This document shows, one piece after another, positions 45,278-53,595 of a stretch of 64,000 nucleotides of DNA. The DNA comes from Streptomyces aureus (GTDB lineage: Bacteria; Actinomycetota; Actinomycetes; Streptomycetales; Streptomycetaceae). The notes under the pieces are model-generated. The model was not told the DNA's origin and did no database searches. It saw nothing but the letters and a program-made list of their open reading frames with translations. The stretch lies in the NCBI RefSeq assembly GCF_000725495.1, contig NZ_JNZD01000004.1:496001-560000 (forward strand), in the 5' to 3' direction. The position numbers were made by a program, and so were the translations under genes. Each line of letters opens with the position of its first letter. The first letter of the stretch is position 1.

Positions 45278-46030
45278 ATGCGTGTCGCCCTGTTCCTGAC
45301 CTGTGTGAACGACACGCTGTATCCGGACACCGGCCGGGCCGTGGTGGACCTGCTGACCCGGCTGGGCGTCGAGGTCGACTTCCCGATGGGACAGACCTGC
45401 TGCGGCCAGGCGCACTACAACACCGGCTACCGTCACGAGGCCGAACCGCTCGCCCGGCGCTTCGCCGAGGTGTTCGGGGAGTACGAGGCGATCGTGACGC
45501 CGTCCGGGTCGTGCGGGGCGATGGTGCGGGAGCTGTACCCGCGGATGGGCGAACGGGCCCGCGCGGAAGGGCGGGGCGACGCCCTGGCCAGGACGCTGGC
45601 GCCGGTCGTGCCGAGGACGTACGAGCTGACCGAGTTCCTCGTCGACGTCCTCGGCGTGACGGACGTCGGCGCGTACTACCCGCACACCGTCACCTACCAC
45701 CCCACCTGTCACGGGCTGCGCGGACTGGGGCTCGGCGACCGTCCGCGGCGGCTGCTTCAGGCGGTCAAGGGGCTCGAACTGCGGGAGCTGCCCGGCGCCG
45801 AGGAGTGCTGCGGTTTCGGCGGCACCTTCGCCCTCAAGAACGCCGACGTCTCCGCGGCGATGGGCGCCGACAAGGTACGCAACGCCGAGTCGACGGGCGC
45901 CGAGGTGCTGTGCGCCGGTGACAACTCGTGTCTGATGCACATCGGCGGCACGATGGGCCGCCTCAGAACGGGGATGCGGCCCGTGCACATCGCGGAGATC
46001 CTCGCCAGCACGGAGGAGCCGGGAGCATGA
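45278..46030 (+). CDS. lutA: Lactate utilisation Fe-S protein LutA
   Basis: A 250-residue protein with two copies of the CCG cysteine motif (GQTCCGQAHYNTG and EECCGFGGTFALKN), as in LutA/GlpC-type electron carriers. With LutB and LutC it oxidises L-lactate to pyruvate. The ATG follows CGAGGAG. The stop overlaps lutB (ATGA). Confidence 0.9.
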   Translation: MRVALFLTCVNDTLYPDTGRAVVDLLTRLGVEVDFPMGQTCCGQAHYNTGYRHEAEPLARRFAEVFGEYEAIVTPSGSCGAMVRELYPRMGERARAEGRGDALARTLAPVVPRTYELTEFLVDVLGVTDVGAYYPHTVTYHPTCHGLRGLGLGDRPRRLLQAVKGLELRELPGAEECCGFGGTFALKNADVSAAMGADKVRNAESTGAEVLCAGDNSCLMHIGGTMGRLRTGMRPVHIAEILASTEEPGA

Positions 46031-47505
46031 GCGGAACGTTCGTCGGTATGCCGGCCTTCCCGAAGGCGGCGCACGAGGCAGTCAACAACACGACCCTGCG
46101 CGGCAATCTGCGCCACGCCACCCACACCATCCGCACCAAACGCGCCAAGGCCGTCGCCGAGGTGTCCGACTGGGCGGAGCTGCGCGACGCCGGCAAGCGC
46201 ATCAAGGACCACACGCTCCGCCATCTCGACCGCTATCTGGTGCAGTTGGAGGAGTCGGTGACCGCGGCCGGCGGTGTCGTGCACTGGGCCGCCGACGCCG
46301 AGGAGGCCAACCGCATCGTCACGGAGCTGGTCAGGGCCACCGGCGAGAGCGAGGTCGTCAAGGTCAAGTCGATGGCCACGCAGGAGATCGGACTCAACGA
46401 GGCGCTGGAGGCCGCGGGCATCCGCGCGTACGAGACCGATCTCGCCGAGCTCATCGTGCAGTTGGGCGAGGACCGGCCCTCCCACATCCTCGTCCCGGCG
46501 ATCCACCGCAACCGCGGCGAGATCCGTGACATCTTCGTCCGCGAGATGGGCGCCTGGGGCCGGGCGGCCCCCGAAGGCCTCACCGACACGCCGGCCGAGC
46601 TGGCGGAGGCGGCCCGCCTTCATCTGCGGGAGAAGTTCCTGCGCGCCAAGGTCGGCATCTCCGGCGCCAACTTCATGGTCGCCGAGACCGGCACCCTCGT
46701 GGTCGTCGAGTCCGAGGGCAACGGGCGCATGTGCCTGACCCTCCCCGAGACGCTGATCTCGGTCGTCGGCATCGAGAAGGTCGTGCCGGCCTGGCGGGAC
46801 CTGGAGGTGTTCCTGCAGACCCTGCCGCGCTCCTCGACGGCCGAGCGCATGAACCCGTACACCTCGATGTGGACCGGGACCACGGACGGGGACGGCCCTC
46901 GCGCCCTCCATCTGGTCCTGCTGGACAACGGGCGCACCGACACGCTCGCCGACGAGGTCGGACGCCAGGCGCTGCGCTGCATCCGCTGCTCGGCGTGTCT
47001 GAACGTCTGCCCGGTGTACGAGCGGGCGGGGGGCCACGCGTACGGCTCGGTGTACCCGGGTCCGATCGGCGCGATCCTCAGCCCCCAGCTGCGGGGCACG
47101 GCGAGCGAGATCGACGCCTCGCTGCCGTACGCCTCCTCGCTGTGCGGCGCCTGCTACGAGGTCTGCCCGGTCGCGATCGACATCCCCGAGGTCCTGGTCC
47201 ATCTGCGGGAGCGGATCGCGCAGGGCGGGCCGGTGACCCGGGAGGGCAACACGGTCGTGCTCAGGCCGGCCAGGGGACACGCCGCCGAACGGGCGGCCAT
47301 GCGCGCGGCGCGCTGGGCGCTGGGCCGTCCCGGCGCCCTGCGGGCCGGACAGCGGCTGGCCTCCCGGACCCGCCGCTTCCACCCGCGCACCCTGCCGGGC
47401 CCCGGCAGGGCGTGGAGCGGGAGCCGTGAACTGCCCGCGGTCCCCGCGGAGTCGTTCCGTGACTGGTGGCAGCGGACCCGGGGCGGAAAGGACGTGACGA
47501 AGTGA
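46027..47505 (+). CDS. lutB: Lactate utilisation Fe-S protein LutB
   Basis: A 492-residue protein with an N-terminal LUD domain and two ferredoxin-type clusters, CIRCSACLNVCPVY and CGACYEVCPVAI, each a CxxCxxCxxxCP set. It is the core subunit of the LutABC lactate oxidase. It overlaps lutA and lutC by four bases each, so the three are one translational unit. Confidence 0.92.
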   Translation: MSGTFVGMPAFPKAAHEAVNNTTLRGNLRHATHTIRTKRAKAVAEVSDWAELRDAGKRIKDHTLRHLDRYLVQLEESVTAAGGVVHWAADAEEANRIVTELVRATGESEVVKVKSMATQEIGLNEALEAAGIRAYETDLAELIVQLGEDRPSHILVPAIHRNRGEIRDIFVREMGAWGRAAPEGLTDTPAELAEAARLHLREKFLRAKVGISGANFMVAETGTLVVVESEGNGRMCLTLPETLISVVGIEKVVPAWRDLEVFLQTLPRSSTAERMNPYTSMWTGTTDGDGPRALHLVLLDNGRTDTLADEVGRQALRCIRCSACLNVCPVYERAGGHAYGSVYPGPIGAILSPQLRGTASEIDASLPYASSLCGACYEVCPVAIDIPEVLVHLRERIAQGGPVTREGNTVVLRPARGHAAERAAMRAARWALGRPGALRAGQRLASRTRRFHPRTLPGPGRAWSGSRELPAVPAESFRDWWQRTRGGKDVTK

Positions 47506-48185
47506 GCAGCAGGGACCTGATCCTCGGCCGGGTGCGCCGGGCCCTCGCGGACGGATCCGGGGAGGACGGCGCTCCCCCGGAGCCCGGGCCGGAGGACGGG
47601 GACTCCTCGTACGAGCAAGCCGTCGGCCGGAGCTATCTGCGCGAGCACGGGGCGCGGAGCCCTGCGGAAACGGTGGACCTCCTCGCGGAGAACCTGGCGG
47701 ACTACCGGGCGATCGTGCACCGCGCGACGGAGGAGGAACTGCCGGACCTCGTCGCGCGGTTGCTCGACCGGCGCGGATCACGGCAGGTGCTCGTGCCGCC
47801 GGGGCTCCCGTCCGTGTGGCTGTCTGCGGCCGATCCCGCCCCGGTCGACGACCTGGCCGGGAGCACGCCCGGCGAACTCGACGCGGTGGGGAGTGTGGTG
47901 ACCGGCTGCGCCGTCGCGATCGCCGAGACGGGCACGATCGTCCTCGACGGGGGCCCGGACCAGGGCCGCCGCCGGATCACCCTGGTCCCGGACCACCACA
48001 TCTGCGTCGTGCGCGTCCCCGGCCAGGTGGTGGCGTCCGTCCCCCAGGCGCTCGGACGGCTGGACCCGACACGCCCCTTGACCTGGATCTCCGGCCCGTC
48101 CGCGACCAGCGACATCGAACTGGACCGGGTGGAGGGGGTGCACGGTCCGCGCACCCTGGAGGTGGTGCTGGTGAGCGCGGACTGA
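47502..48185 (+). CDS. lutC: Lactate utilisation protein LutC
   Basis: A 227-residue LUD-domain protein with the C-terminal pattern AIAETGTIVLDGGPDQGRR and VPDHHICVVRVPGQVVASVP. It is the third subunit of the lactate oxidation complex. The GTG at 47502 overlaps the lutB stop (GTGA). It ends the catabolic gene set that starts at rhaI. After it come 435 bases without a gene. Confidence 0.9.
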   Translation: MSSRDLILGRVRRALADGSGEDGAPPEPGPEDGDSSYEQAVGRSYLREHGARSPAETVDLLAENLADYRAIVHRATEEELPDLVARLLDRRGSRQVLVPPGLPSVWLSAADPAPVDDLAGSTPGELDAVGSVVTGCAVAIAETGTIVLDGGPDQGRRRITLVPDHHICVVRVPGQVVASVPQALGRLDPTRPLTWISGPSATSDIELDRVEGVHGPRTLEVVLVSAD

Positions 48186-48500
48186 CGGGGACGGCGGGGG
48201 ACGGTCGGTGCGACGACTGACGGGACGCAACGGTCCGGTGGCCGACCGACGGGGGCGGCAGGTCCGCTCGGTGCCACGACCGACGGGGGGCCACCCGGCC
48301 GGCGAGCAGACCGACGGGACGGCGTGGCCCTGTCGGCGGGCGGACCGCCGCGGACGGAGTGGCCCGGTCGACGCGCGGACCCACGAGGACGGAGCGGCAC
48401 GGTGGGCGCGCGGACTCGCGTGACGGCACGGTCCGGCCGACGGGCCCGCCACGACCCCCCTTCGTATCACCGTGATCAGGGCCCCGACCAGGGATGACGC
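48186..48500. other. GACGGG-rich low-complexity spacer
   Basis: This stretch is made of degenerate GACGGG/CCGACGG/GGTCGG words without a fixed period. I see no gene, ribosome site or strong hairpin. Confidence 0.5.
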
Positions 48501-48506
48501 CGGGCC

Positions 48507-48528
48507 GTTCAGGTTGCGTTCAGGCTCG
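48507..48528 (+). promoter_or_regulatory. 11-bp direct repeat, PhoP/AfsR-like box
   Basis: GTTCAGGTTGC is followed at once by GTTCAGGCTCG. OmpR-family activators such as PhoP and AfsR bind 11-base direct repeats of GTTCA in Streptomyces. The bases after GTTCA (GG) differ from the PhoP pattern (CC or CT). It is 93 bases before the COG4705 gene. Confidence 0.45.
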
Positions 48529-48620
48529 TCGCGGCTCCTGGCAAATCCTGCCCCGCAAGCGTCCAAGCCATGGCAAAGCCCTCTGGGGCTCGGGGGCCCG
48601 GGCGTGTCAAGGTGCCGCGC

Positions 48621-49430
48621 ATGAGCACCGAGCACCTCGCCCGCACGTCCCCGTCCGTCCCGCCCGCAGCCGTCCTGGCGAGCAAGGTCCCGGAAGTCAC
48701 CCTGTACTTCTGGGTGATCAAGGTGTTGACCACCGGGATGGGCGAAACGGCCTCCGACCTCCTGGCCCGTGTGCTCGGGCCCGTCCCCGCCGTGGGCCTC
48801 GGCGGACTGGCGCTGGCGGCCTCGCTGGCGCTCCAGTTCGCCGTGCGCCGGTACGTCGCCTGGATCTACTGGACGGCGATCGTCATGGTCAGCGTGTTCG
48901 GCACGATGGCCGCGGACGTGCTCCACGTCGGCCTCGGCGTGCCGTACGTGATCTCCACACCGCTCTTCCTGGTGGCGCTGGGCGCCGTGTTCGCCGTCTG
49001 GCACGCGAGCGAGCGGACCCTGTCCATCCACAGCATCCGCACCCGCCGCCGCGAGGTCTTCTACTGGGCGACCGTGCTCGCCACGTTCGCGCTCGGCACG
49101 GCGGCCGGGGACCTCTCGGCCACCGTCGGCCTGGGCTACCTGGGTTCGGCCGTCGTGTACGCCGTCGCCATCGCGGTCCCGGCGATCGCCCACCGCTGGG
49201 GTTCCCTGAACGCCGTCACCGCGTTCTGGACGGCGTACGTCATCACGCGCCCGCTCGGGGCCTCGGTCGCCGACTGGATGGCGCTCGGGCACGCCCGCGG
49301 CGGCCTCGGGCTCGGCCTCGGCCCGGTCACCGCGTCCTGGACCGTGGCCATCGTCGGCTTCGTGGCCTATCTGGCGCTGTCCCGGCGGGACGTGCAGGGC
49401 GGCGCGGCGGGGACGGCTCCCGTCCTCTGA
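48621..49430 (+). CDS. COG4705-type membrane protein
   Basis: A 269-residue protein with about eight predicted membrane helices and very short loops. The opening KVPEVTLYFWVIKVLTTGMGETASD is the family signature, repeated near the middle as REVFYWATVLATFALGTAAGD, so the protein is an internal duplication. The function of the family is unknown. The ATG at 48621 is used; an ATG at 48570 would add 17 residues. It is convergent with the pirin gene. Confidence 0.8.
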   Translation: MSTEHLARTSPSVPPAAVLASKVPEVTLYFWVIKVLTTGMGETASDLLARVLGPVPAVGLGGLALAASLALQFAVRRYVAWIYWTAIVMVSVFGTMAADVLHVGLGVPYVISTPLFLVALGAVFAVWHASERTLSIHSIRTRRREVFYWATVLATFALGTAAGDLSATVGLGYLGSAVVYAVAIAVPAIAHRWGSLNAVTAFWTAYVITRPLGASVADWMALGHARGGLGLGLGPVTASWTVAIVGFVAYLALSRRDVQGGAAGTAPVL

Positions 49431-49489
49431 CCGACCCGACGCACCGGATTCGCCGTCGTACGTTCCCGTCCGTCCTTGTCCGTCCTTGT

Positions 49490-49519
49490 CCGCCTCGGCC
49501 CGCCCTCGGGCCGAGGCGG
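49490..49519. terminator. Stem-loop between COG4705 and pirin genes
   Basis: CCGCCTCGGCCC (49490-49501) pairs perfectly with GGGCCGAGGCGG (49508-49519) around a six-base loop and is followed by GGCCTTTT. A partial second copy of the right arm lies at about 49541-49553. Confidence 0.8.
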
Positions 49520-49625
49520 TGGCCTTTTCGGCGAGCGCTCGGCCCGAGGCGGTGGGCGTCCCGGCCCGGTCTCGGACCGAGCAGGTGGGCGTCCTGGCCC
49601 GTTCCGCCGGTCGGGGCGGGTCCGG

Positions 49626-50591
49626 TCAGCGCACCCTGCCCCGCGGCTTCAGCGGCAGCGGGGGCAGTTCCGGAGCGGCGAGCGGCGCGCCGTCGTACCC
49701 CTTCACCTCACCGAAGCGGGCGCCCTTGGCCCAGTCCTCGCGGGCCTGTTCGATGTCCTGCTGGGTGCGGCCGATGAAGTTCCACCACATGATCAGCTCC
49801 TCCTCGAACGGCTCACCGCCCAGCAGCATGAGGCCGGCGTCGCTCCCGGCGCGCACGGGGAGTTCGGTGCGGCCGCAGCCGAGGTAGAGCATGGAGCCGG
49901 GGAGCATCCGTACGCCGTCGACCTCGGCCTCGCCGGACATGGAGAGGACGGCGTACTCGAAGTCGGGCTCCAGCGGCAGGCGGACGTCCGCGCCGCCCGC
50001 GAGGGCCAGGTCGGCGCCGACGATCGGCGTGTACGTCGTGCCGGGCGAGGTCGTGCCGTCGAGCGTGCCCAGCAGGAGCGTGGCCCGCAGGCCGGGGGCG
50101 GTGACGACGGGCAGTTCGCCGTGGTGCTCGAAGTGCGGGTCGGTGTGCCGGTGGCTGTCCGGCAGCGCGACCCACAACTGCGCTCCGTGCAGCAGCCGGG
50201 AGTGCGCGCGGGGGCTCTCCTCGGAGTGGCTGATCGCGCGGCCCGAGGTCATGAGTCCGAGTTCACGGGGGCGGATCGTCTGGAGGCTGCCCGTGGAGTC
50301 GCGGTGCAGCACCTCCCCCTCGTGCAGCCAGCTGACGGTCTGCAGGCCCATGTGCGGGTGCGGCGGGACCTGCATGCCGGGCTCGTCGGCGATGTCGTCG
50401 GGCCCGTAGTGATCGACGAAGCACCACGCGCCGACCATGCGGCGGCCCAGGTTGGGCAGCAGCCGGCGGACCTCGGTCGACTCACCGAGCCTGACCCGGC
50501 GGGGGCTGAGGAGTTCGCGCACCGGCTCGGCCACCACGAACCCGCGGCCGCCGCACGGGGCGGGAACCGACTCCCGATCAAGATTGCTCAT
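49626..50591 (-). CDS. Pirin family protein
   Basis: A 321-residue two-cupin pirin. The metal ligands are in PPHPHMGLQTV and the later SHSEE segment of the N-terminal domain, as in bacterial pirins with quercetinase or redox-sensing roles. Which role applies cannot be told. The ATG at 50591 is the family start; an upstream GTG is in frame. The gene is divergent from a MarR gene with 228 bases between, so the regulator may control it. Confidence 0.9.
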   Translation of the reverse strand: MSNLDRESVPAPCGGRGFVVAEPVRELLSPRRVRLGESTEVRRLLPNLGRRMVGAWCFVDHYGPDDIADEPGMQVPPHPHMGLQTVSWLHEGEVLHRDSTGSLQTIRPRELGLMTSGRAISHSEESPRAHSRLLHGAQLWVALPDSHRHTDPHFEHHGELPVVTAPGLRATLLLGTLDGTTSPGTTYTPIVGADLALAGGADVRLPLEPDFEYAVLSMSGEAEVDGVRMLPGSMLYLGCGRTELPVRAGSDAGLMLLGGEPFEEELIMWWNFIGRTQQDIEQAREDWAKGARFGEVKGYDGAPLAAPELPPLPLKPRGRVR

Positions 50592-50779
50592 GGCGCACAA
50601 CCTAGTCCCGCCGGACACCTCTCGTCAGTCCATCGAACCGCCCGATCCGCCCATTGAGGGGCACTTGACTCAGAACCGGCCTTGCGGGTGGACCGGACGC
50701 GCGTCTTGACGTCGAGTGCGTGCGCGAAGTCCGGGACCGATCGGGCGCGCGTCGCGAGGGGCCGGCGTGCGATGCGAAA

Positions 50780-50806
50780 ATAGTAGCCATGGACATAGTA
50801 GCCATG
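50780..50806 (+). promoter_or_regulatory. Repeated ATAGTAGCCATG before the MarR pair
   Basis: ATAGTAGCCATG occurs at 50780-50791 and again at 50795-50806, a 15-base step. The two copies also create an inverted CATGG...CCATG pair. It lies 14 bases before the first MarR start and is the probable autoregulatory site. Confidence 0.5.
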
Positions 50807-50819
50807 TACTGTTTCTCGT

Positions 50820-51356
50820 ATGAGTTCAGCGAAGCCCGTTTCCGAGAACGCGACACCCGGGTTCCTCGTCTGGCGCCTGTCGACGAAGTGGCGCGTCGCG
50901 GTGGACCGGGCCGTGGGCCCGCTGGGTCTGACGCACGCGCAGTACTCGCTGGTGGCGTCGCTCCACGGCATGCACCGGGCCGGAGAGCACCCCAGCCAGC
51001 GCCGCCTCGCCGACCACACCGGACTCGAACCGCTCTACGTCTCGAAGCTGGCCCGCTCCCTGGAGACGGCCGGACTGCTCGACCGCACCCGCGATCCGGC
51101 CGACCCCCGCGCGGTGCGGCTGACCCTCACCGAGGACGGGCGCGCGGTCACCCGCCGTGCCATCTCCGTGGTCCAGGGGCTGTTGGAACAGCTTCTCGCA
51201 CCCCTGGGCGGGCTCGACGGGGAGCGCACACGGGCGTTCAGCCGCGAACTGGCCGTCCTGCTCGACGTACCGCTCGATCCGCACACGGGAGCGGGGCCGC
51301 GTTCCGGCGCGGCCGCGCCGCCTCCCGACGAGCACTCACCCGAGGAGCACTCATGA
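50820..51356 (+). CDS. MarR family regulator
   Basis: A 178-residue MarR protein with the winged helix around residues 55-110 (PSQRRLADHTGLEPLYVSKLARSLETAGLL and the wing DRTRDPADPRAVRLTLTEDG). The C-terminal tail is Pro- and Glu-rich. There is no ribosome site, so the message may be leaderless or start at a weak site. It is coupled by ATGA to a second winged-helix gene and is divergent from pirin. Confidence 0.88.
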   Translation: MSSAKPVSENATPGFLVWRLSTKWRVAVDRAVGPLGLTHAQYSLVASLHGMHRAGEHPSQRRLADHTGLEPLYVSKLARSLETAGLLDRTRDPADPRAVRLTLTEDGRAVTRRAISVVQGLLEQLLAPLGGLDGERTRAFSRELAVLLDVPLDPHTGAGPRSGAAAPPPDEHSPEEHS

Positions 51357-51841
51357 GCACCCCCGTCACCCGTGCCACTCCTTCCACCTCTTCCGCCCCT
51401 GCCACTCCCGTCGCCCCGTTCAACGGGCAGGTCGTCGGCCTCGCGCACTACGCGAGCCGCGCCGCACTGGAGCGGGTGCTGGCCCGCAGCGGCACCACCT
51501 TCGAGCAGTCGGTGGCCCTGCGGGCCGCCGCGTCCGGCGACGGCGGCGCGGTCGGGCGGAGCCGGGTCGTCGGCGGGCTCGTCGACGGCTTGAAGATCGA
51601 CGAGGCCGCCGCCCTGCGGACCGTCGACGAACTCGCCGCCCGGGGCCTGCTGGAGGAGCCGGCGCCCGGCCAAGTGACCCTGACCAGCGCCGGCCGGGAA
51701 CTGTTCGTCTCGATCCGCACGGCGGGCGCCGAGATCGCGTCCCGGGTCTACGCAGGGATCCCGGCCGAGGACCTGGCCGTCGTGGGGCGCGTCCTGGCCC
51801 TGGTGAAGGAGCGGGCCGACGCGGAACTCGCCGGGGCGTGA
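51353..51841 (+). CDS. Second winged-helix (MarR-like) protein
   Basis: A 162-residue protein. After a Thr/Ser/Pro-rich start comes a winged helix-turn-helix (VGGLVDGLKIDEAAALRTVDELAARGLLEEPAPGQ region). It overlaps the MarR gene by four bases, with GAGGAG just before the ATG. Paired MarR-like proteins of this kind may act as a heteromer or as a sensor-regulator pair. That is inference. Confidence 0.75.
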   Translation: MSTPVTRATPSTSSAPATPVAPFNGQVVGLAHYASRAALERVLARSGTTFEQSVALRAAASGDGGAVGRSRVVGGLVDGLKIDEAAALRTVDELAARGLLEEPAPGQVTLTSAGRELFVSIRTAGAEIASRVYAGIPAEDLAVVGRVLALVKERADAELAGA

Positions 51842-51960
51842 CCGCTTCGGGGTGCCCGGCGGCGATCCGTGCACTCCGGAGGCCCTGCGCCGCTGAATCC
51901 CGGGGGCCGTCATGACGGAGGCCCGCTCCAGGGCGCCCGACTCTCACCCCGGCGACTTGT

Positions 51961-51986
51961 GGAATATTCAACCAACGGCCTGGGTT
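51961..51986 (+). promoter_or_regulatory. SigR-type promoter for the TPR gene
   Basis: GGAAT (51961-51965), exactly 18 bases, then GTT (51984-51986) match the SigR (thiol oxidative stress) consensus GGAAT-N18-GTT. The expected transcript start, near 51993, leaves just enough room for the AAGGAGG ribosome site at 51998. Confidence 0.75.
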
Positions 51987-52010
51987 GTGGCCCGTCGAAG
52001 GAGGTCAGTG

Positions 52011-52358
52011 GTGGACATGACGTATTACGACCACGGGACGGCCGCGGAGCGCTGGGAGCGGGCGCGGATGTTCTTCGAGGCCAAGGACTACGCGGCGGCG
52101 GCGCGCGTCCTGGGCGGACTGGTCGAGGAGGTGCCGGAGCAGACCGGACCCCGGCTGCTGCTGGCCCGCTCCTACTACCACTCGGCCCAACTGAGCCGCG
52201 CCGAGAACGAGTTGCGCGCCCTGGTGGAACTCGACCCGGTCGAGCACTACGCCCGGCTGATGCTGGGCCGCACCCTCCAGCGCCTCGGCCGTTCCGAGGA
52301 GGCCGCGTCCCACCTGCGGATCGCGTCCGCGCTCGGGGGCGAGTCCGCGGAGGCGTGA
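52011..52358 (+). CDS. Small tetratricopeptide-repeat protein
   Basis: A 115-residue protein with about three helical TPR-like units (AERWERARMFFEAKDYAAAARVL, PRLLLARSYYHSAQLSRAENEL, YARLMLGRTLQRLGRSEEAA). It is a protein-binding scaffold with no enzyme motif. The GTG at 52011 is chosen because AAGGAGG lies six bases before it; GTG 52008 and ATG 52017 are also in frame. The SigR-type promoter suggests induction by thiol oxidation. A hairpin follows. Confidence 0.8.
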   Translation: MDMTYYDHGTAAERWERARMFFEAKDYAAAARVLGGLVEEVPEQTGPRLLLARSYYHSAQLSRAENELRALVELDPVEHYARLMLGRTLQRLGRSEEAASHLRIASALGGESAEA

Positions 52359-52365
52359 CCGGGCA

Positions 52366-52390
52366 GCGGCCCCGGTGACCCCGGGGCCGC
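52366..52390 (+). terminator. Stem-loop after the TPR gene
   Basis: GCGGCCCCGG (52366-52375) and CCGGGGCCGC (52381-52390) are perfect arms around TGACC. Confidence 0.75.
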
Positions 52391-52478
52391 GCCCGCTGCC
52401 CCGGGCGGGATCGGGGGCCGTACCCGGCGGGATCGGGGCTCCGCCCCGCGGATCGGGGTGGCCCGAGGCGCTCCCGGA

Positions 52479-52542
52479 AAGTCCGGGGGCTTCCCTCGCG
52501 CCGCCTCGATAAGTCCGGGGGCTTCCCTCGCGCCGCCTCGAT
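52479..52542. repeat. Perfect 32-bp tandem duplication
   Basis: Bases 52479-52510 and 52511-52542 are identical; each begins AAGTCCGGGGGCTTCCCTCG and ends GCCGCCTCGAT. The pair sits 30 bases before the deformylase start. Confidence 0.9.
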
Positions 52543-52572
52543 CGGCTCCGTTCCGGTTGGCATCCTGGCGGG

Positions 52573-53232
52573 ATGGCAACCGAACCCGGCCGCAGCGCCC
52601 CGCGTGTCCCCCTGAGCGACCTGGTCGAAGAACTCCTCGAGCACGAGGGGCCGTTGCCGATCGTCCCGGCCGGTGACCCCGTACTGCGCCGGGGCACGGA
52701 ACCCTTCGACGGGCAGCTGGACCCGCGTCTGCTGACCCGGTTCGTCGCGGCCCTGCGCGCCACGATGCACGCGGCCCCGGGGGTGGGTCTCGCCGCCCCC
52801 CAAGTCGGCGTGCCGCTGCGGATCGCCGTCATCGAGGACCCGGCGCCGGTCTCGGACGAGGTGCGTCTCGTCCGCGGACGGGTGCCGCAGCCGTTCCGCG
52901 TCCTGGTCAACCCCTCGTACGACGCGACCGGTCCGGGGCGCGCGGCGTTCTACGAGGGCTGCCTCAGCGTTCCCGGCTGGCAGGCCGTGGTGGCCCGGCA
53001 CGCCGAGGTGCGGCTGACGGCGTTCGACGAGCACGGGAACGCCGTGGACGAGGTGTTCGACGGCTGGCCCGCGCGCATCGTCCAGCACGAGACGGACCAC
53101 CTGGACGGACTGCTCTACCTCGACCGCGCCGAGCTGCGCTCGCTCTCCTCGAACCAGGCCGCGGCGGAACTGTGGTCCCAGCCGACGCCGGACCGGGCGG
53201 CGGAGCTGCTGGGCTTCACCCTGCCCAGCTGA
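52573..53232 (+). CDS. def: Peptide deformylase
   Basis: A 219-residue peptide deformylase. All three family motifs are present: GVGLAAPQ, EGCLSVPG (zinc/iron Cys) and QHETDHLDG (catalytic Glu and two His). It removes the formyl group from new proteins at the ribosome. Streptomycetes usually carry several copies; the extra 35-residue N-terminal part suggests this is not the shortest housekeeping type. The ATG at 52573 has a weak ribosome site. It follows the SigR-type TPR gene but is separated from it by a stem-loop. Confidence 0.92.
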   Translation: MATEPGRSAPRVPLSDLVEELLEHEGPLPIVPAGDPVLRRGTEPFDGQLDPRLLTRFVAALRATMHAAPGVGLAAPQVGVPLRIAVIEDPAPVSDEVRLVRGRVPQPFRVLVNPSYDATGPGRAAFYEGCLSVPGWQAVVARHAEVRLTAFDEHGNAVDEVFDGWPARIVQHETDHLDGLLYLDRAELRSLSSNQAAAELWSQPTPDRAAELLGFTLPS

Positions 53233-53284
53233 AACGGCCCTCGGCCAGGAGGCCCGGCCCCGGCAGACACGCCCCGCCCTCCGA

Positions 53285-53501
53285 CACCGGCGAGTCCCGG
53301 CAAACCCGCCCCGTCCCCTGGCACCGGCAAGTCCCGGCACCGCGCACCCTGTCCGCCGCCACCGGCAGGTCACGGCACCGCGCCCCTCGCCGCCCGGTGG
53401 GTCACTGCACTGCACCCTGCCCGCCGACATCGGCAAGTCCCGGCACCGCACCCTGTCCGCCGGCACTGGCAAGTCCCGGCACCGCGCCCCTCGCCGCCCG
53501 G
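53285..53501. repeat. Degenerate 36-38 bp tandem repeats
   Basis: About six units start near 53285, 53322, 53360, 53400, 53428 and 53464. The common core is CACCGGCAAGTCCCGGCACC followed by CCCTGTCC or CCCTCGCC. They lie between the deformylase and the ABC-F leader in 339 gene-free bases. Confidence 0.7.
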
Positions 53502-53571
53502 CGCGGCCGCCGCTGCCTCCCCGGGCGATAAATCGCAGGCGCCCCAGCCCCCGCTCCGCTAGCCTGCGGGC

Positions 53572-53595
53572 ATGTCTACGCCCCGCGTCTCTTAG
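53572..53595 (+). CDS. Seven-residue leader peptide MSTPRVS
   Basis: ATG TCT ACG CCC CGC GTC TCT TAG. A -10-like TAGCCT ends six bases before the ATG, so the transcript would begin at the ATG without a leader. Two of the seven codons are TCT, rare in Streptomyces. The stop codon touches the left arm of a hairpin that precedes the ABC-F gene. This is the layout of ribosome-sensing attenuators. Translation is not proven. Confidence 0.55.
   Translation: MSTPRVS

Noticed and set aside
53285..53501. CRISPR-like repeats
   Set aside because: Units are contiguous and degenerate, with no unique spacers; a tandem repeat is the better call.
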